A DNA stretch of 64,000 bases from Gp6-AA40 sp035263125 (GTDB taxonomy: Bacteria; Acidobacteriota; Vicinamibacteria; Vicinamibacterales; UBA2999): the NCBI GenBank assembly GCA_035263125.1, contig DATFRP010000197.1, forward strand, positions 1 through 64,000. Direction: 5' to 3'. Shown here in pieces: positions 15,411-23,377 of the stretch. The notes beneath the pieces are model-generated. The model saw only the letters and a program-made list of their open reading frames with translations. It ran no database searches and had not been told where the DNA came from. The position numbers and the translations under genes were made by a program. The number at the start of each line of letters is the position of its first letter. The first letter of the stretch is position 1.

Positions 15411-17648
15411 TCACCGGAAGATCTGGTTGAGCCGCGCTTCGCTGACCAGCCGCACCTGACGTACCCGCCACTGCCCGCCGCTCAACACCCACACCTGCGA
15501 CACTGGTGAAACGTGTGTTCCCGCGTCACCCTTCTCCGTCATCACCGCCGTGAGGACTGCAGTGTCGGCGGCGATCTGTACGCTCACCCTGTCCAGACTG
15601 CGACTGACCGCGACGCCGGCAGGAAACTTTTCGTCGGCTCGGCGCTCGTCAGCCAGCTGCAGGCCGTCGGTCGAAAGCGCAGCCATCGCCGAACGTTCCT
15701 GCCGCTGATAGGCCTCGAGCCACTGACGTGCGGCGGAAACGATCGCGTTGGTCGGCGAGTTGTTTACTGCGGTATTCGGTGCCGGTACAGGCGCAGGGGG
15801 CGGAGGTACCGTCGCCGCTTCGGTCCTTGGCAGCGGCACAGAAGGTGACTCATTGCGGGTAACGGGCGCGGGCGCGGGACTCGGCTGGACCGGTGGCGTA
15901 TTGGGGAATGGAGGCGTTTGGACCAGCGGGACCGGAATCGGTGGAAACGGAGAACCCGCGGCCACCTTCGGTGGCGTCTGGGACGGAGGGAGGCCGGGAA
16001 TCGGGACTGAGGCAACAATGGGTGGCGCAGCGACAGATCTCGCAGCAGCCGGCGGTGCGTTTTCCGGGAGGGAACCAACCACAAACTGCCTCGTCGCGGC
16101 CACGCCATTCCGACCAACCACAGTCGGAGCGCCCTTGTTCACCGATACATACACCGCTCCTGCATCACCGACGCGCAGCATGATGCCGCGATCAGCGTTC
16201 AACTGCAGCGTTTCGCCCGCGGCGTACATTCGACCGTCATCCGACTTGCCATCGACCGTGGCTTTGATCCAGGAGGAGCGCCGCGCTTCGACACTGACCG
16301 ACAATGGCGACGGCTTGCTCTCCTCGGCCTTGCTTTCTTTCACCGGGACGATTGGAGCAGTCGCTGCGGGTGGCGACGACGCCGCGATCTTTCCAGCGGG
16401 CTCCGAAGTCCGCGCGCGCGTATCGCTGTCGGGCGTCGAGGTTCGCCCGCGGAGCCACCAGTACGATCCGCCAGACAATACTCCTACCACCGCCAAGAGC
16501 GCGACGAACGTGCGGAGCGATCGTCCCGCGGGAACGGCGACAGAATCGCTTGGAAATGCTGACGAAAGTAATACGCTGGACGTTGACGACTCGGTTGACC
16601 TCGCCGCTGCCAATCTGGCGACCGATTCGAAAATGACGTCCGATCGGTAACTGTCGTCCTTGCCCGGCGAGTCGCTGAGCGTGCTCCCCTTCATCGAGTC
16701 GATCGGGCGACGCTCGACCGGAGGCCTCCCTTGAGGAAAGTCGAAGGACCTGGTCTGAACCTGCTCAGAGGACTTGCCCTGCGTCAGATCGAGAGGCTTG
16801 CTCTGAAAGAGATCAAACGGCTTGCCTTGAGCAGCGTCGAAAGGCTTGCTCTGAGTGGACTCGAAGGGCCTGGCTTGCGTGAACTCGACTTTTTTGACTG
16901 GAGCCGAGTCGAAGGGCTTGGCCGGAGCGGAGTCGAAGGGCTTTGCCGGGGCGGAGTCGAAGGACTTGCCCTGAGCAGTGTCGAAGGGCCTGGTCGGAGA
17001 GACGTCGAACGTTTTGGCAGACGCCGGGTCGAGCATCTTCGACGGGGCGAATTCGAAGGTTTTCTTGGGAAGCGAGTCGAAGGCCCTGACATGGGCAGCG
17101 TCCAGGAGGCTCGGTGGCGGCGTCTCGACCGCCGATCCTCGAGGCAACGCCGCCGGGTGATCGACGACGGGGCCACTGGCTAGTGTCGTCGCCTGGAACG
17201 GAACGGTCTTCGCGTCCCTCGCGAGCGCCTCCATGTCGGCGCGCGCTTCGTCGAGCATCGTCTTGACAGCTTCTTGAGGCACTAAGGCGCCGGTCGGGCG
17301 ATCGCCCGCGGCGAGCGACGGCATCCCAGATCCGGCCTGCGACGCTCCGCGATTGAGAAGTGCCGAGGGATCGAGCCTGCCATTCTCGCCCAATGCCGCC
17401 TGCACTTGGGCAGACAGGACCAGAAGCTCGCGCCGCGCTTCCATGATGACTTGACGCACATCGCGGCGCGCTGCGGTGACGATCTCCATCGCCTCGCGTT
17501 CCGCCGCTCCCCGCACTTCGTCACGCAATCGCGCCAGCTCATCGGCCTGCGCAATCCACGCATCGCGGCGAACACGATAGCGCTCAATCAAATCGGGGAC
17601 TGGCGTAGCTCGCGTCCCCTTCGCTCGCGGATCATTCTGGTCTGGCAT
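15411..17648 (-). CDS. RodZ-like single-span membrane protein with 8-residue repeat region
   Basis: The 745-residue protein has an N-terminal coiled coil (about 35-145), an 8-residue repeat region of (K/R)PFDxxxx units (196-307), and one membrane helix (379-397, RTFVALLAVVGVLSGGSYWWL). A domain like the DUF4115 C-terminus of RodZ follows (about 453-525: EARRSSWIKATVDG...LRVGDAGAVYVSVNKG), then a proline-rich linker and a C-terminal NTF2/SnoaL-like domain (about 635-745). A role in shape or cell-wall organisation is an inference from the RodZ-like domain and the neighbouring transglycosylase. The ATG at 17648 is preceded by AAAGAG at short spacing. Confidence 0.7.
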   Translation of the reverse strand: MPDQNDPRAKGTRATPVPDLIERYRVRRDAWIAQADELARLRDEVRGAAEREAMEIVTAARRDVRQVIMEARRELLVLSAQVQAALGENGRLDPSALLNRGASQAGSGMPSLAAGDRPTGALVPQEAVKTMLDEARADMEALARDAKTVPFQATTLASGPVVDHPAALPRGSAVETPPPSLLDAAHVRAFDSLPKKTFEFAPSKMLDPASAKTFDVSPTRPFDTAQGKSFDSAPAKPFDSAPAKPFDSAPVKKVEFTQARPFESTQSKPFDAAQGKPFDLFQSKPLDLTQGKSSEQVQTRSFDFPQGRPPVERRPIDSMKGSTLSDSPGKDDSYRSDVIFESVARLAAARSTESSTSSVLLSSAFPSDSVAVPAGRSLRTFVALLAVVGVLSGGSYWWLRGRTSTPDSDTRARTSEPAGKIAASSPPAATAPIVPVKESKAEESKPSPLSVSVEARRSSWIKATVDGKSDDGRMYAAGETLQLNADRGIMLRVGDAGAVYVSVNKGAPTVVGRNGVAATRQFVVGSLPENAPPAAARSVAAPPIVASVPIPGLPPSQTPPKVAAGSPFPPIPVPLVQTPPFPNTPPVQPSPAPAPVTRNESPSVPLPRTEAATVPPPPAPVPAPNTAVNNSPTNAIVSAARQWLEAYQRQERSAMAALSTDGLQLADERRADEKFPAGVAVSRSLDRVSVQIAADTAVLTAVMTEKGDAGTHVSPVSQVWVLSGGQWRVRQVRLVSEARLNQIFR
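16728..17063 (-). repeat. About fourteen 24-bp tandem units inside a coding region
   Basis: Residues 196-307 of the RodZ-like protein are about fourteen in-frame 8-residue units (KSFDSAPA, KPFDSAPA, KPFDSAPV, RPFESTQS, KPFDAAQG, KPLDLTQG and others). The complementary strand reads as GCCCTGAGC-x-x-GTCGAAGGG words, the same type as the intergenic CCTTCGAC...GCTCAGG repeats at 300-340 and 4917-4935. The strongest identity is among units in the middle (16905-16990). Confidence 0.85.
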
Positions 17649-17769
17649 TGCTCTTTGGTCGGACGCTCACCCACCTCTTTCAGACGTTCTGGTCATTCGG
17701 CCCAAGCCCAGCCGTAATTCTGCGCCGGGGGGTAGCGAAAGTCGAGGAGGAATAAGGGTCCAGCCTATT

Positions 17770-20469
17770 CTACTCGCTGCGAAACGCCACGATCGGATCA
17801 ACACGCATCGCGCGAATGGCGGGGGCTGCGACGGCAACAGCGGCGGTCAGGGCCAACACGAGGGGCACCATCGTGAAGGTGACCGGGTCAAGGGGCGCGA
17901 CCGGATAAACGATCGTCGCCAACCATCGACTGAGGCCCGCGGCGGAGGCAAGCCCGATCACGACTCCGATCCCGGTCAGACGCGCTGCATCCCCGAAAAC
18001 CAAACGCAGTACGTCACGAGCACCGGCTCCGATCGCGATTCGAATCCCGAATTCACGCACCCGCTGCTGCACCGAGTACGCAAGGACGCCAAATACTCCG
18101 ACCATCGCGAGTCCAAGCGCGAGAGCCGCGAACGTGCCGACGAGCACGGCACGGAAGCGCTGGCGCGACATCGCCTCCCACGCAACGACGTCGATCGTTC
18201 TGATGCGTCCGAGCGGGCGATCCTTGTCTACGCGAGCGACCGCGGCACGCACTGCTGATGTCAGCGCCTCCCCCGAACCGCTCGCTGGCCTGACGATGAG
18301 CGACGACAAGTACCAGGGGTTCTGCGCGCGCGGCACGTAAATCTGCGACATCGGCGTCGTCTCCGCCGGAAAGAGCTTGACCTGTCGCGCCACGCCAACG
18401 ATCTCCCGCAGTACTGGTCGCGTTGATGAAAACGACATCGCATCCACAGCGATTCTCATCCCGATCGGATCGCGGTCTCCGAGATAGCGCTGCACGAATG
18501 CCTCATTGACGATGCACACCTGCAGGCCGTCGCGACCATCGGCGCCAGTGAAGCCGCGACCTCGCACGATTGGAATATCCAACGTGCGGAAGTACGTCGG
18601 GCTCACCATGTGATAGGCGGCGAGGTCGCGTGTCGCTGCAGGCTTTGGAGGATCTCCGTCGACTGCGAATGGCATGTAGTTCCATGCGCCATCGAGCGGC
18701 ACGGCACCACCCCAGGCGACACTCGCGACGCCGGGCAATTGACCGACCTCACGCTCGACCGCGTTATAGAACTGATCGACGAGATCGGGCGTCCCATAGC
18801 GGCTCGGCGCGTTTGGATTCGGCATCGGCAGATTGATCGTCGTCGTCAGCACGTTCCTCGCGTGGTACCCGGGATCCATGGACTGCAGCGCGACCCACGT
18901 GCGCAGCAGGAGCCCGGCGCCTGCCAGCACGATCACGGCGGCGGCCACCTCCGCGACGACGAGGACGCCTCGGAACCGTCCGCCGCGTGTCGTTGTTCGG
19001 TGGTCGATCGCGATCGCGTGTGCGACCGTCGCTCCCGTCGGCTGCCATGCCGGAGCAAGCCCGAACAGAACCCCGATGACGAGCGACGTGATCGCGCAGA
19101 AACCGATCACACGACCATCGAACGTGAGCATGACCGCACTCGGCAACAAGCCCGGCGGAACGACGGACGGTGCGGCGCGCAGAATCGCATAGCCGACGCC
19201 AACGCCGAAGAGGCCGCCCATTGCCGCGAGCACGAGGCTCTCGGTGAGCAGTTGCCGCGCCACACGACGACGCGTCGCCCCGAGGGCCGAGCGCACGGCG
19301 ATCTCACGAGCCCTGGCTGATGTGCGCGCGAGCAGCAGGTTCGCGACGTTGGCGCAGCACATCAACAGCACGAAGCCAACGACGCCGAGCAGCAGGATCG
19401 AGGTGAGGCGCATCTCCGATCCGACGAGCGCATCACGCAACGGCTGCAGCACTACGCCGTGTCCTTTGTTGGTCGACGGGTAGAGCTCCTCGTTCCGTGC
19501 GGCGATCGCAGCGACATCGCGCTGTGCGGTGTCCATGGAGACGGCGTCGCGGATTCGACCGACGACGAACAGGTAATGTGCGCCTCGAAGAAACGGGCCC
19601 TGCGCGCGTGTCGGGTTGAAGAGCGTCCACACGCTCGGCGCCGAGATCGTGGAGTTCTGACTCATGCTGGCAGGGACGACCTGAAATCGACTTGGGACGA
19701 TGCCGATCACGGTCTGCAACCGGCCGCCGAGTGTAATCGGGCGACCGATGAGTGTCGGGTCGGCACCAAACCGATCCCTCCAGAACGCTTCGCTGAGCAC
19801 GACGACGCCCGTGCCGTCGTCCGATCGCCGGAACGTACGCCCCGCCACTGGCGTCACGCCGAGCACCTCGAAGAATCGCGCCGTCACCGATTGCGACGAC
19901 ACCAGCTCGGTCGTTCCATCGACGCCGGCCAGCCCCACCGGGCCGACATATGAGAAGGCTGCCATCGCGTCGAAGGTGCGATTCTGCTCGGCCCAATCCT
20001 TGAAATCGAGCGGCGTTGTCTGAATGAGAAGGCCGTTATTGGGCTCCCACAACATCACCAGTCGGCTGGCCGGTGACGTAAACGGCAGCGGACGCAGGAA
20101 CGTCGCGTCGGCGAGCGCGAAGATGGCGCTGTTGCCGCCGATGCCGAGCGTGAGCGTCAACACCGCCACCCCGGTGAATGCCGGTGACACGCGCATCTGG
20201 CGGAACGCACCGGTCACATCGTCGCGAACCTCTTCGAGCCATCGAGTGATACGCATCTCACGTTCTCGCTTTCTGCCAAGGTCGATGCACGTGCGTTTGA
20301 GGCGAGTGACATCGCCGACCCGCGCGAGGACGATCTCGCGAGCCGTTTGTGGATCGACGCCGCGCTCGATCAGTTCGCGTGTCCGCATCTCGATGTGGAA
20401 GCCGATCTCCTCGTCCACCTCTTGATCGAGCGGCACACTCCAGAGCCACGAACGCAAGGACCGTTTCAT
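17770..20469 (-). CDS. FtsX/MacB-type orphan permease, array copy A
   Basis: The 899-residue protein belongs to the acidobacterial duplicated orphan permease group. It has a cytoplasmic prefix (1-80, MKRSLRSWLWSVPLDQEVDEEI then DVTRLKRTCIDLGRKR), a first membrane helix (about 98-122), and a MacB-like periplasmic domain. Three FtsX helices follow (about 370-480, with LLMCCANVANLLLART), then a further helix, a second periplasmic domain and three C-terminal helices ending RVDPIVAFRSE. No ATPase or MacA-like partner is encoded nearby, hence orphan. It is the promoter-distal member. The ATG at 20469 is chosen by alignment with the MKRSLRSWLW start of the other copies. Its periplasmic domains are closest to copy C. 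Confidence 0.9.
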   Translation of the reverse strand: MKRSLRSWLWSVPLDQEVDEEIGFHIEMRTRELIERGVDPQTAREIVLARVGDVTRLKRTCIDLGRKREREMRITRWLEEVRDDVTGAFRQMRVSPAFTGVAVLTLTLGIGGNSAIFALADATFLRPLPFTSPASRLVMLWEPNNGLLIQTTPLDFKDWAEQNRTFDAMAAFSYVGPVGLAGVDGTTELVSSQSVTARFFEVLGVTPVAGRTFRRSDDGTGVVVLSEAFWRDRFGADPTLIGRPITLGGRLQTVIGIVPSRFQVVPASMSQNSTISAPSVWTLFNPTRAQGPFLRGAHYLFVVGRIRDAVSMDTAQRDVAAIAARNEELYPSTNKGHGVVLQPLRDALVGSEMRLTSILLLGVVGFVLLMCCANVANLLLARTSARAREIAVRSALGATRRRVARQLLTESLVLAAMGGLFGVGVGYAILRAAPSVVPPGLLPSAVMLTFDGRVIGFCAITSLVIGVLFGLAPAWQPTGATVAHAIAIDHRTTTRGGRFRGVLVVAEVAAAVIVLAGAGLLLRTWVALQSMDPGYHARNVLTTTINLPMPNPNAPSRYGTPDLVDQFYNAVEREVGQLPGVASVAWGGAVPLDGAWNYMPFAVDGDPPKPAATRDLAAYHMVSPTYFRTLDIPIVRGRGFTGADGRDGLQVCIVNEAFVQRYLGDRDPIGMRIAVDAMSFSSTRPVLREIVGVARQVKLFPAETTPMSQIYVPRAQNPWYLSSLIVRPASGSGEALTSAVRAAVARVDKDRPLGRIRTIDVVAWEAMSRQRFRAVLVGTFAALALGLAMVGVFGVLAYSVQQRVREFGIRIAIGAGARDVLRLVFGDAARLTGIGVVIGLASAAGLSRWLATIVYPVAPLDPVTFTMVPLVLALTAAVAVAAPAIRAMRVDPIVAFRSE

Positions 20470-20482
20470 ATCGACCCACCAC

Positions 20483-20552
20483 GACGCCGGATCCAAGAGC
20501 AGGACCCGGCCTACACTGTCGCCCGTCGCAGGGCCGGCTGAAGCCGGCCCCT
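20483..20552. repeat. Spacer repeats between array copies A and B
   Basis: A GCCGGATCC...GGACCCGGCCTAC imperfect palindrome (20486-20513) overlaps the start region of copy A. It is followed by the perfect palindrome GGGCCGGCTGAAGCCGGCCC (20531-20550) with a CCTACGAG flank. Both belong to families that recur in the other array spacers and across the window. Confidence 0.7.
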
Positions 20553-20560
20553 ACGAGCGT

Positions 20561-23230
20561 CTATTCGCTCCGAAACGCCTCGACCGGATCGACGCGTGCG
20601 GCGCGTATTGCGGGCGCCGCCATCGCGACGATCGCTGTCACGATCAGAACGAGGGTCACGGCTCCGAAGGTCACTGGATCGACCGGGCGGACGCCGAACA
20701 GAAACGCGCTGACGGTCTGACCAAGTGCGGCTGCGGACACGAGACCGATGAAGACGCCGGCGGCGATCACACGTGTGGCGCCGTTCAAGACCAGACTCAA
20801 CACGTCGACTGGACGAGCACCCAGCGCGATACGCACCCCAAACTCGCGGCTCCGCTGTTCGACCGTGTACGCCAGCACGCCAAACACCCCTACCATCGCC
20901 AACACCAGTGCGAGTACGGCAAACGTCACCACCATCACGGCGCGGAATCGGGGGCGCGTCGTCGCCTCTCGGGCAACGTCATCGAGAGTCCTGACGAGCG
21001 TCGTGGGGACGCCTCGATTCACACGTGCCACTGCCGCCCTGATCGCCGGCACGAGCGCGTCGCCGCGTCCACCGGCCGGCCGCACTGCCAGTGCGGCGAA
21101 GCTCCACGGGTTCTGCGCCATCGGGACATACACCTGCGGTGTCTCGACGACCTCGGTGGGCGTACCCTTCACCTGACGCACGACGCCGACGATCTCCCGC
21201 ACGATCGGCGCCGCCGGCCCGAGTTGCATCGGCTTGATCGCGATCCGTGTGCCGACGGGATTTCTCCCTTGCAGGTAGCGGTGGAGCAGGCCCTCACTGA
21301 CCAGACACACTGGAACGCTCGCGGCGCTGTCCTGCGTCGTGAATCCGCGTCCTGCGATGACAGGCACGTCGATCGTCTGCAGATAGGTGGGCGTCACGAG
21401 CTGGTAGTCGGCGATCGGACGATCCGTCGGGTTTGCGTTCCCCTCTCCGACGATGTCGAAGCCGAATCCGCCGAGCGCGGGTCCCTCGAGCGGCAGCCCG
21501 CTCGACCAGCCGACACTTCTCACGCCCGGCACCGCGGCCACCTCCCGCTCGACGGCATCGAAGAATCGCCGCAGCGCGTCGGCGTCGGGAAACTGCGACG
21601 TCGGCAGTCCGTATCCCAGGTTGACGCGTATCGTGACCACGCTCTCGGCCCGGTATCCGGCATCGACGTTGTCGAGCGTGATGAGCGTACGAAGGAGCAG
21701 GCCTGCGCCGCACAACAGCAGTACGGCGGCCGCGATCTCGCCGATCACCAGAAGGCTGCGAAGTCGTCCTGCACCTCTGGTCGTCGTACGACTCTCGGCC
21801 GACGTCGCCTGAATGAGCGAGATCCCGCTCGCCTGCCACGCCGGAGCCAGACCGAAGAGAAGGCCGACGACGCCCGCGGTCACACCGCAGAACAGCGCGA
21901 CGCGCGCATCGAACGCGAGGGTCACCGCCAACGGAAGCACGCCGGCGGGAATCACGCTGGGCGCGGTCTTCAGGATCGCCGCGCCGACCGCCAACCCGAG
22001 CACGCCTCCGATGGCAGCGAGAACGAGGCTCTCCGTGAGAATCTGCGCGACGATGCGGCGACGCCCGGCGCCGAGTGCGGCACGCACGGCGATCTCGCGT
22101 GCACGGCCGCTCGCACGAGCGAGCAGCAGATTGGCGACGTTCGCGCAGCACATCAGCAGTACGAATCCGACCACGGCGAGGAACAGCAACGAGGTGAGGC
22201 GCATCTCCCGTCCGATCACACTGCTCCGCATCGGCTCCACAGTGACGCCGCGGTCCTTGTTGGTCGCCGGGAACTCGCGCGCGAGCGACTCGGCGATCGT
22301 CGTCATGTCGTTCTGCGCCGCGTCGAGCGTGACGCCGGGTTTGAGTCGTCCGATGCCGCGAAAGAAGTGGAGACCTCTCGTGTCCATGCCTGGCAGATCC
22401 GCAAACAGCGTCCAGAGACGGGCGGCGCCGCCGGCACTCTGCGCCTCCGCGGGAACGATGCCGAGGATGGTGAACGGAAATTCGTCGAGTTGAACCGTTC
22501 GCCCGACCACGCCTGGATCGGCGCCGAACCGCGTCCGCCAGAGTCCCTCGCTCATCACCGCCGCGTTCGGCGGCATCGCGACATCGCTCGGCCGAAACGT
22601 CCGCCCGAGGATCGGCTTGACGCCCAGCACGTCGAAGTACTGAGTAGTGACCTGCATCGCAGGAATCATTTCGACAGTGCCGTCGCCGGCAGCCATTCGC
22701 CGTGGGAAGCCAAGACCTCCCGCGATCGATTGGAACGTGCGATTGCGTTCGATCCAATCACGAAGATTCGCCGATGAGACGGCCACGTGCGGGAATGCCT
22801 TGAATCGCTCCCATACGACCGTCAGTCGATCCTGATCGGGAAAGGGCAGCGGCCGCAGCAGCGCGGCGTCGACGAGCGCGAACATCGCGCTGTTGGCGCC
22901 GATACCGAGCGCCAGCGTGATCACTGCGACCAGAGTGAAGCCCGGCGAGGCTTTCAACTGCCTGACCGCAAACTTCACGTCGTCTCTGAGCTCACTGAGC
23001 CACTGTGTGATGCGCATCTCACGATCCCGCTTTCTGCCAAGGTCGACGCACGTGCGTTTGAGGCGCGTGACGTCGCCGAGTCGCGCCAGCACGATGTCGC
23101 GCGCCGTTTTTGGATCGACGCCGTGCTCGATCAACTCGCGCGTCCGCATCTCGATGTGGAAGGTGATCTCTTCGTCCACCTCCTGGCGAATCGGCACGCG
23201 CCAGAGCCACGAACGGAGTGAGCGCTTCAT
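20561..23230 (-). CDS. FtsX/MacB-type orphan permease, array copy B
   Basis: This 889-residue copy starts MKRSLRSWLWRVPIRQEVDEEITFHIEMRTRELIEHGVDPKTARDIVLARLGDVTRLKRTC and ends RVDPVEAFRSE. The first periplasmic domain has VEMIPAMQVTTQYFDVLGVKPILGRTFRPSDVA and SEGLWRTRFGADPGVVGRTVQ, shared almost word for word with copy F rather than with its neighbours A and C. The usual helices are seen (LLMCCANVANLLLARASGRAREIAVRAALG, LLFGLAPAWQASG). The start at 23230 is 147 bases from copy C across a different kind of spacer. Confidence 0.9.
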   Translation of the reverse strand: MKRSLRSWLWRVPIRQEVDEEITFHIEMRTRELIEHGVDPKTARDIVLARLGDVTRLKRTCVDLGRKRDREMRITQWLSELRDDVKFAVRQLKASPGFTLVAVITLALGIGANSAMFALVDAALLRPLPFPDQDRLTVVWERFKAFPHVAVSSANLRDWIERNRTFQSIAGGLGFPRRMAAGDGTVEMIPAMQVTTQYFDVLGVKPILGRTFRPSDVAMPPNAAVMSEGLWRTRFGADPGVVGRTVQLDEFPFTILGIVPAEAQSAGGAARLWTLFADLPGMDTRGLHFFRGIGRLKPGVTLDAAQNDMTTIAESLAREFPATNKDRGVTVEPMRSSVIGREMRLTSLLFLAVVGFVLLMCCANVANLLLARASGRAREIAVRAALGAGRRRIVAQILTESLVLAAIGGVLGLAVGAAILKTAPSVIPAGVLPLAVTLAFDARVALFCGVTAGVVGLLFGLAPAWQASGISLIQATSAESRTTTRGAGRLRSLLVIGEIAAAVLLLCGAGLLLRTLITLDNVDAGYRAESVVTIRVNLGYGLPTSQFPDADALRRFFDAVEREVAAVPGVRSVGWSSGLPLEGPALGGFGFDIVGEGNANPTDRPIADYQLVTPTYLQTIDVPVIAGRGFTTQDSAASVPVCLVSEGLLHRYLQGRNPVGTRIAIKPMQLGPAAPIVREIVGVVRQVKGTPTEVVETPQVYVPMAQNPWSFAALAVRPAGGRGDALVPAIRAAVARVNRGVPTTLVRTLDDVAREATTRPRFRAVMVVTFAVLALVLAMVGVFGVLAYTVEQRSREFGVRIALGARPVDVLSLVLNGATRVIAAGVFIGLVSAAALGQTVSAFLFGVRPVDPVTFGAVTLVLIVTAIVAMAAPAIRAARVDPVEAFRSE

Positions 23231-23377
23231 TCGATTGCTCGCCTGCAGGAAACCGAGAGTACGGAGGAAACCGATAAACAGGAGAAACGAAACGGAGCTC
23301 TTTTGAACAAAATGTTCTCCGCTGCTCCGTTTCTCCTGTTAATCCGTTTTCTCCGTCATCTCCGTTACCTGCTCAAC
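23231..23377. repeat. Spacer between copies B and C with CGGAGAAAC-type repeats
   Basis: This spacer carries GAGGAAACCGATAAACAGG / AACGGAGCTC and the inverse GCTCCGTTTCTCCTGTTAATCC words. It is therefore a small inverted member of the 3560-4057 repeat family, unlike the GGGTCC-type spacers elsewhere in the array. Confidence 0.65.

Noticed and set aside
16728..17063. Possible CRISPR array because of regularly spaced repeats
   Set aside because: Units are contiguous 24-bp tandem repeats without unique spacers, keep an open frame, and no cas genes are near.
16731..17183. A 150-residue plus-strand frame rich in EGLALSSVEG repeats
   Set aside because: It is the reverse strand of the 24-bp repeat in the RodZ-like gene, which has domains on both sides in the minus-strand frame.
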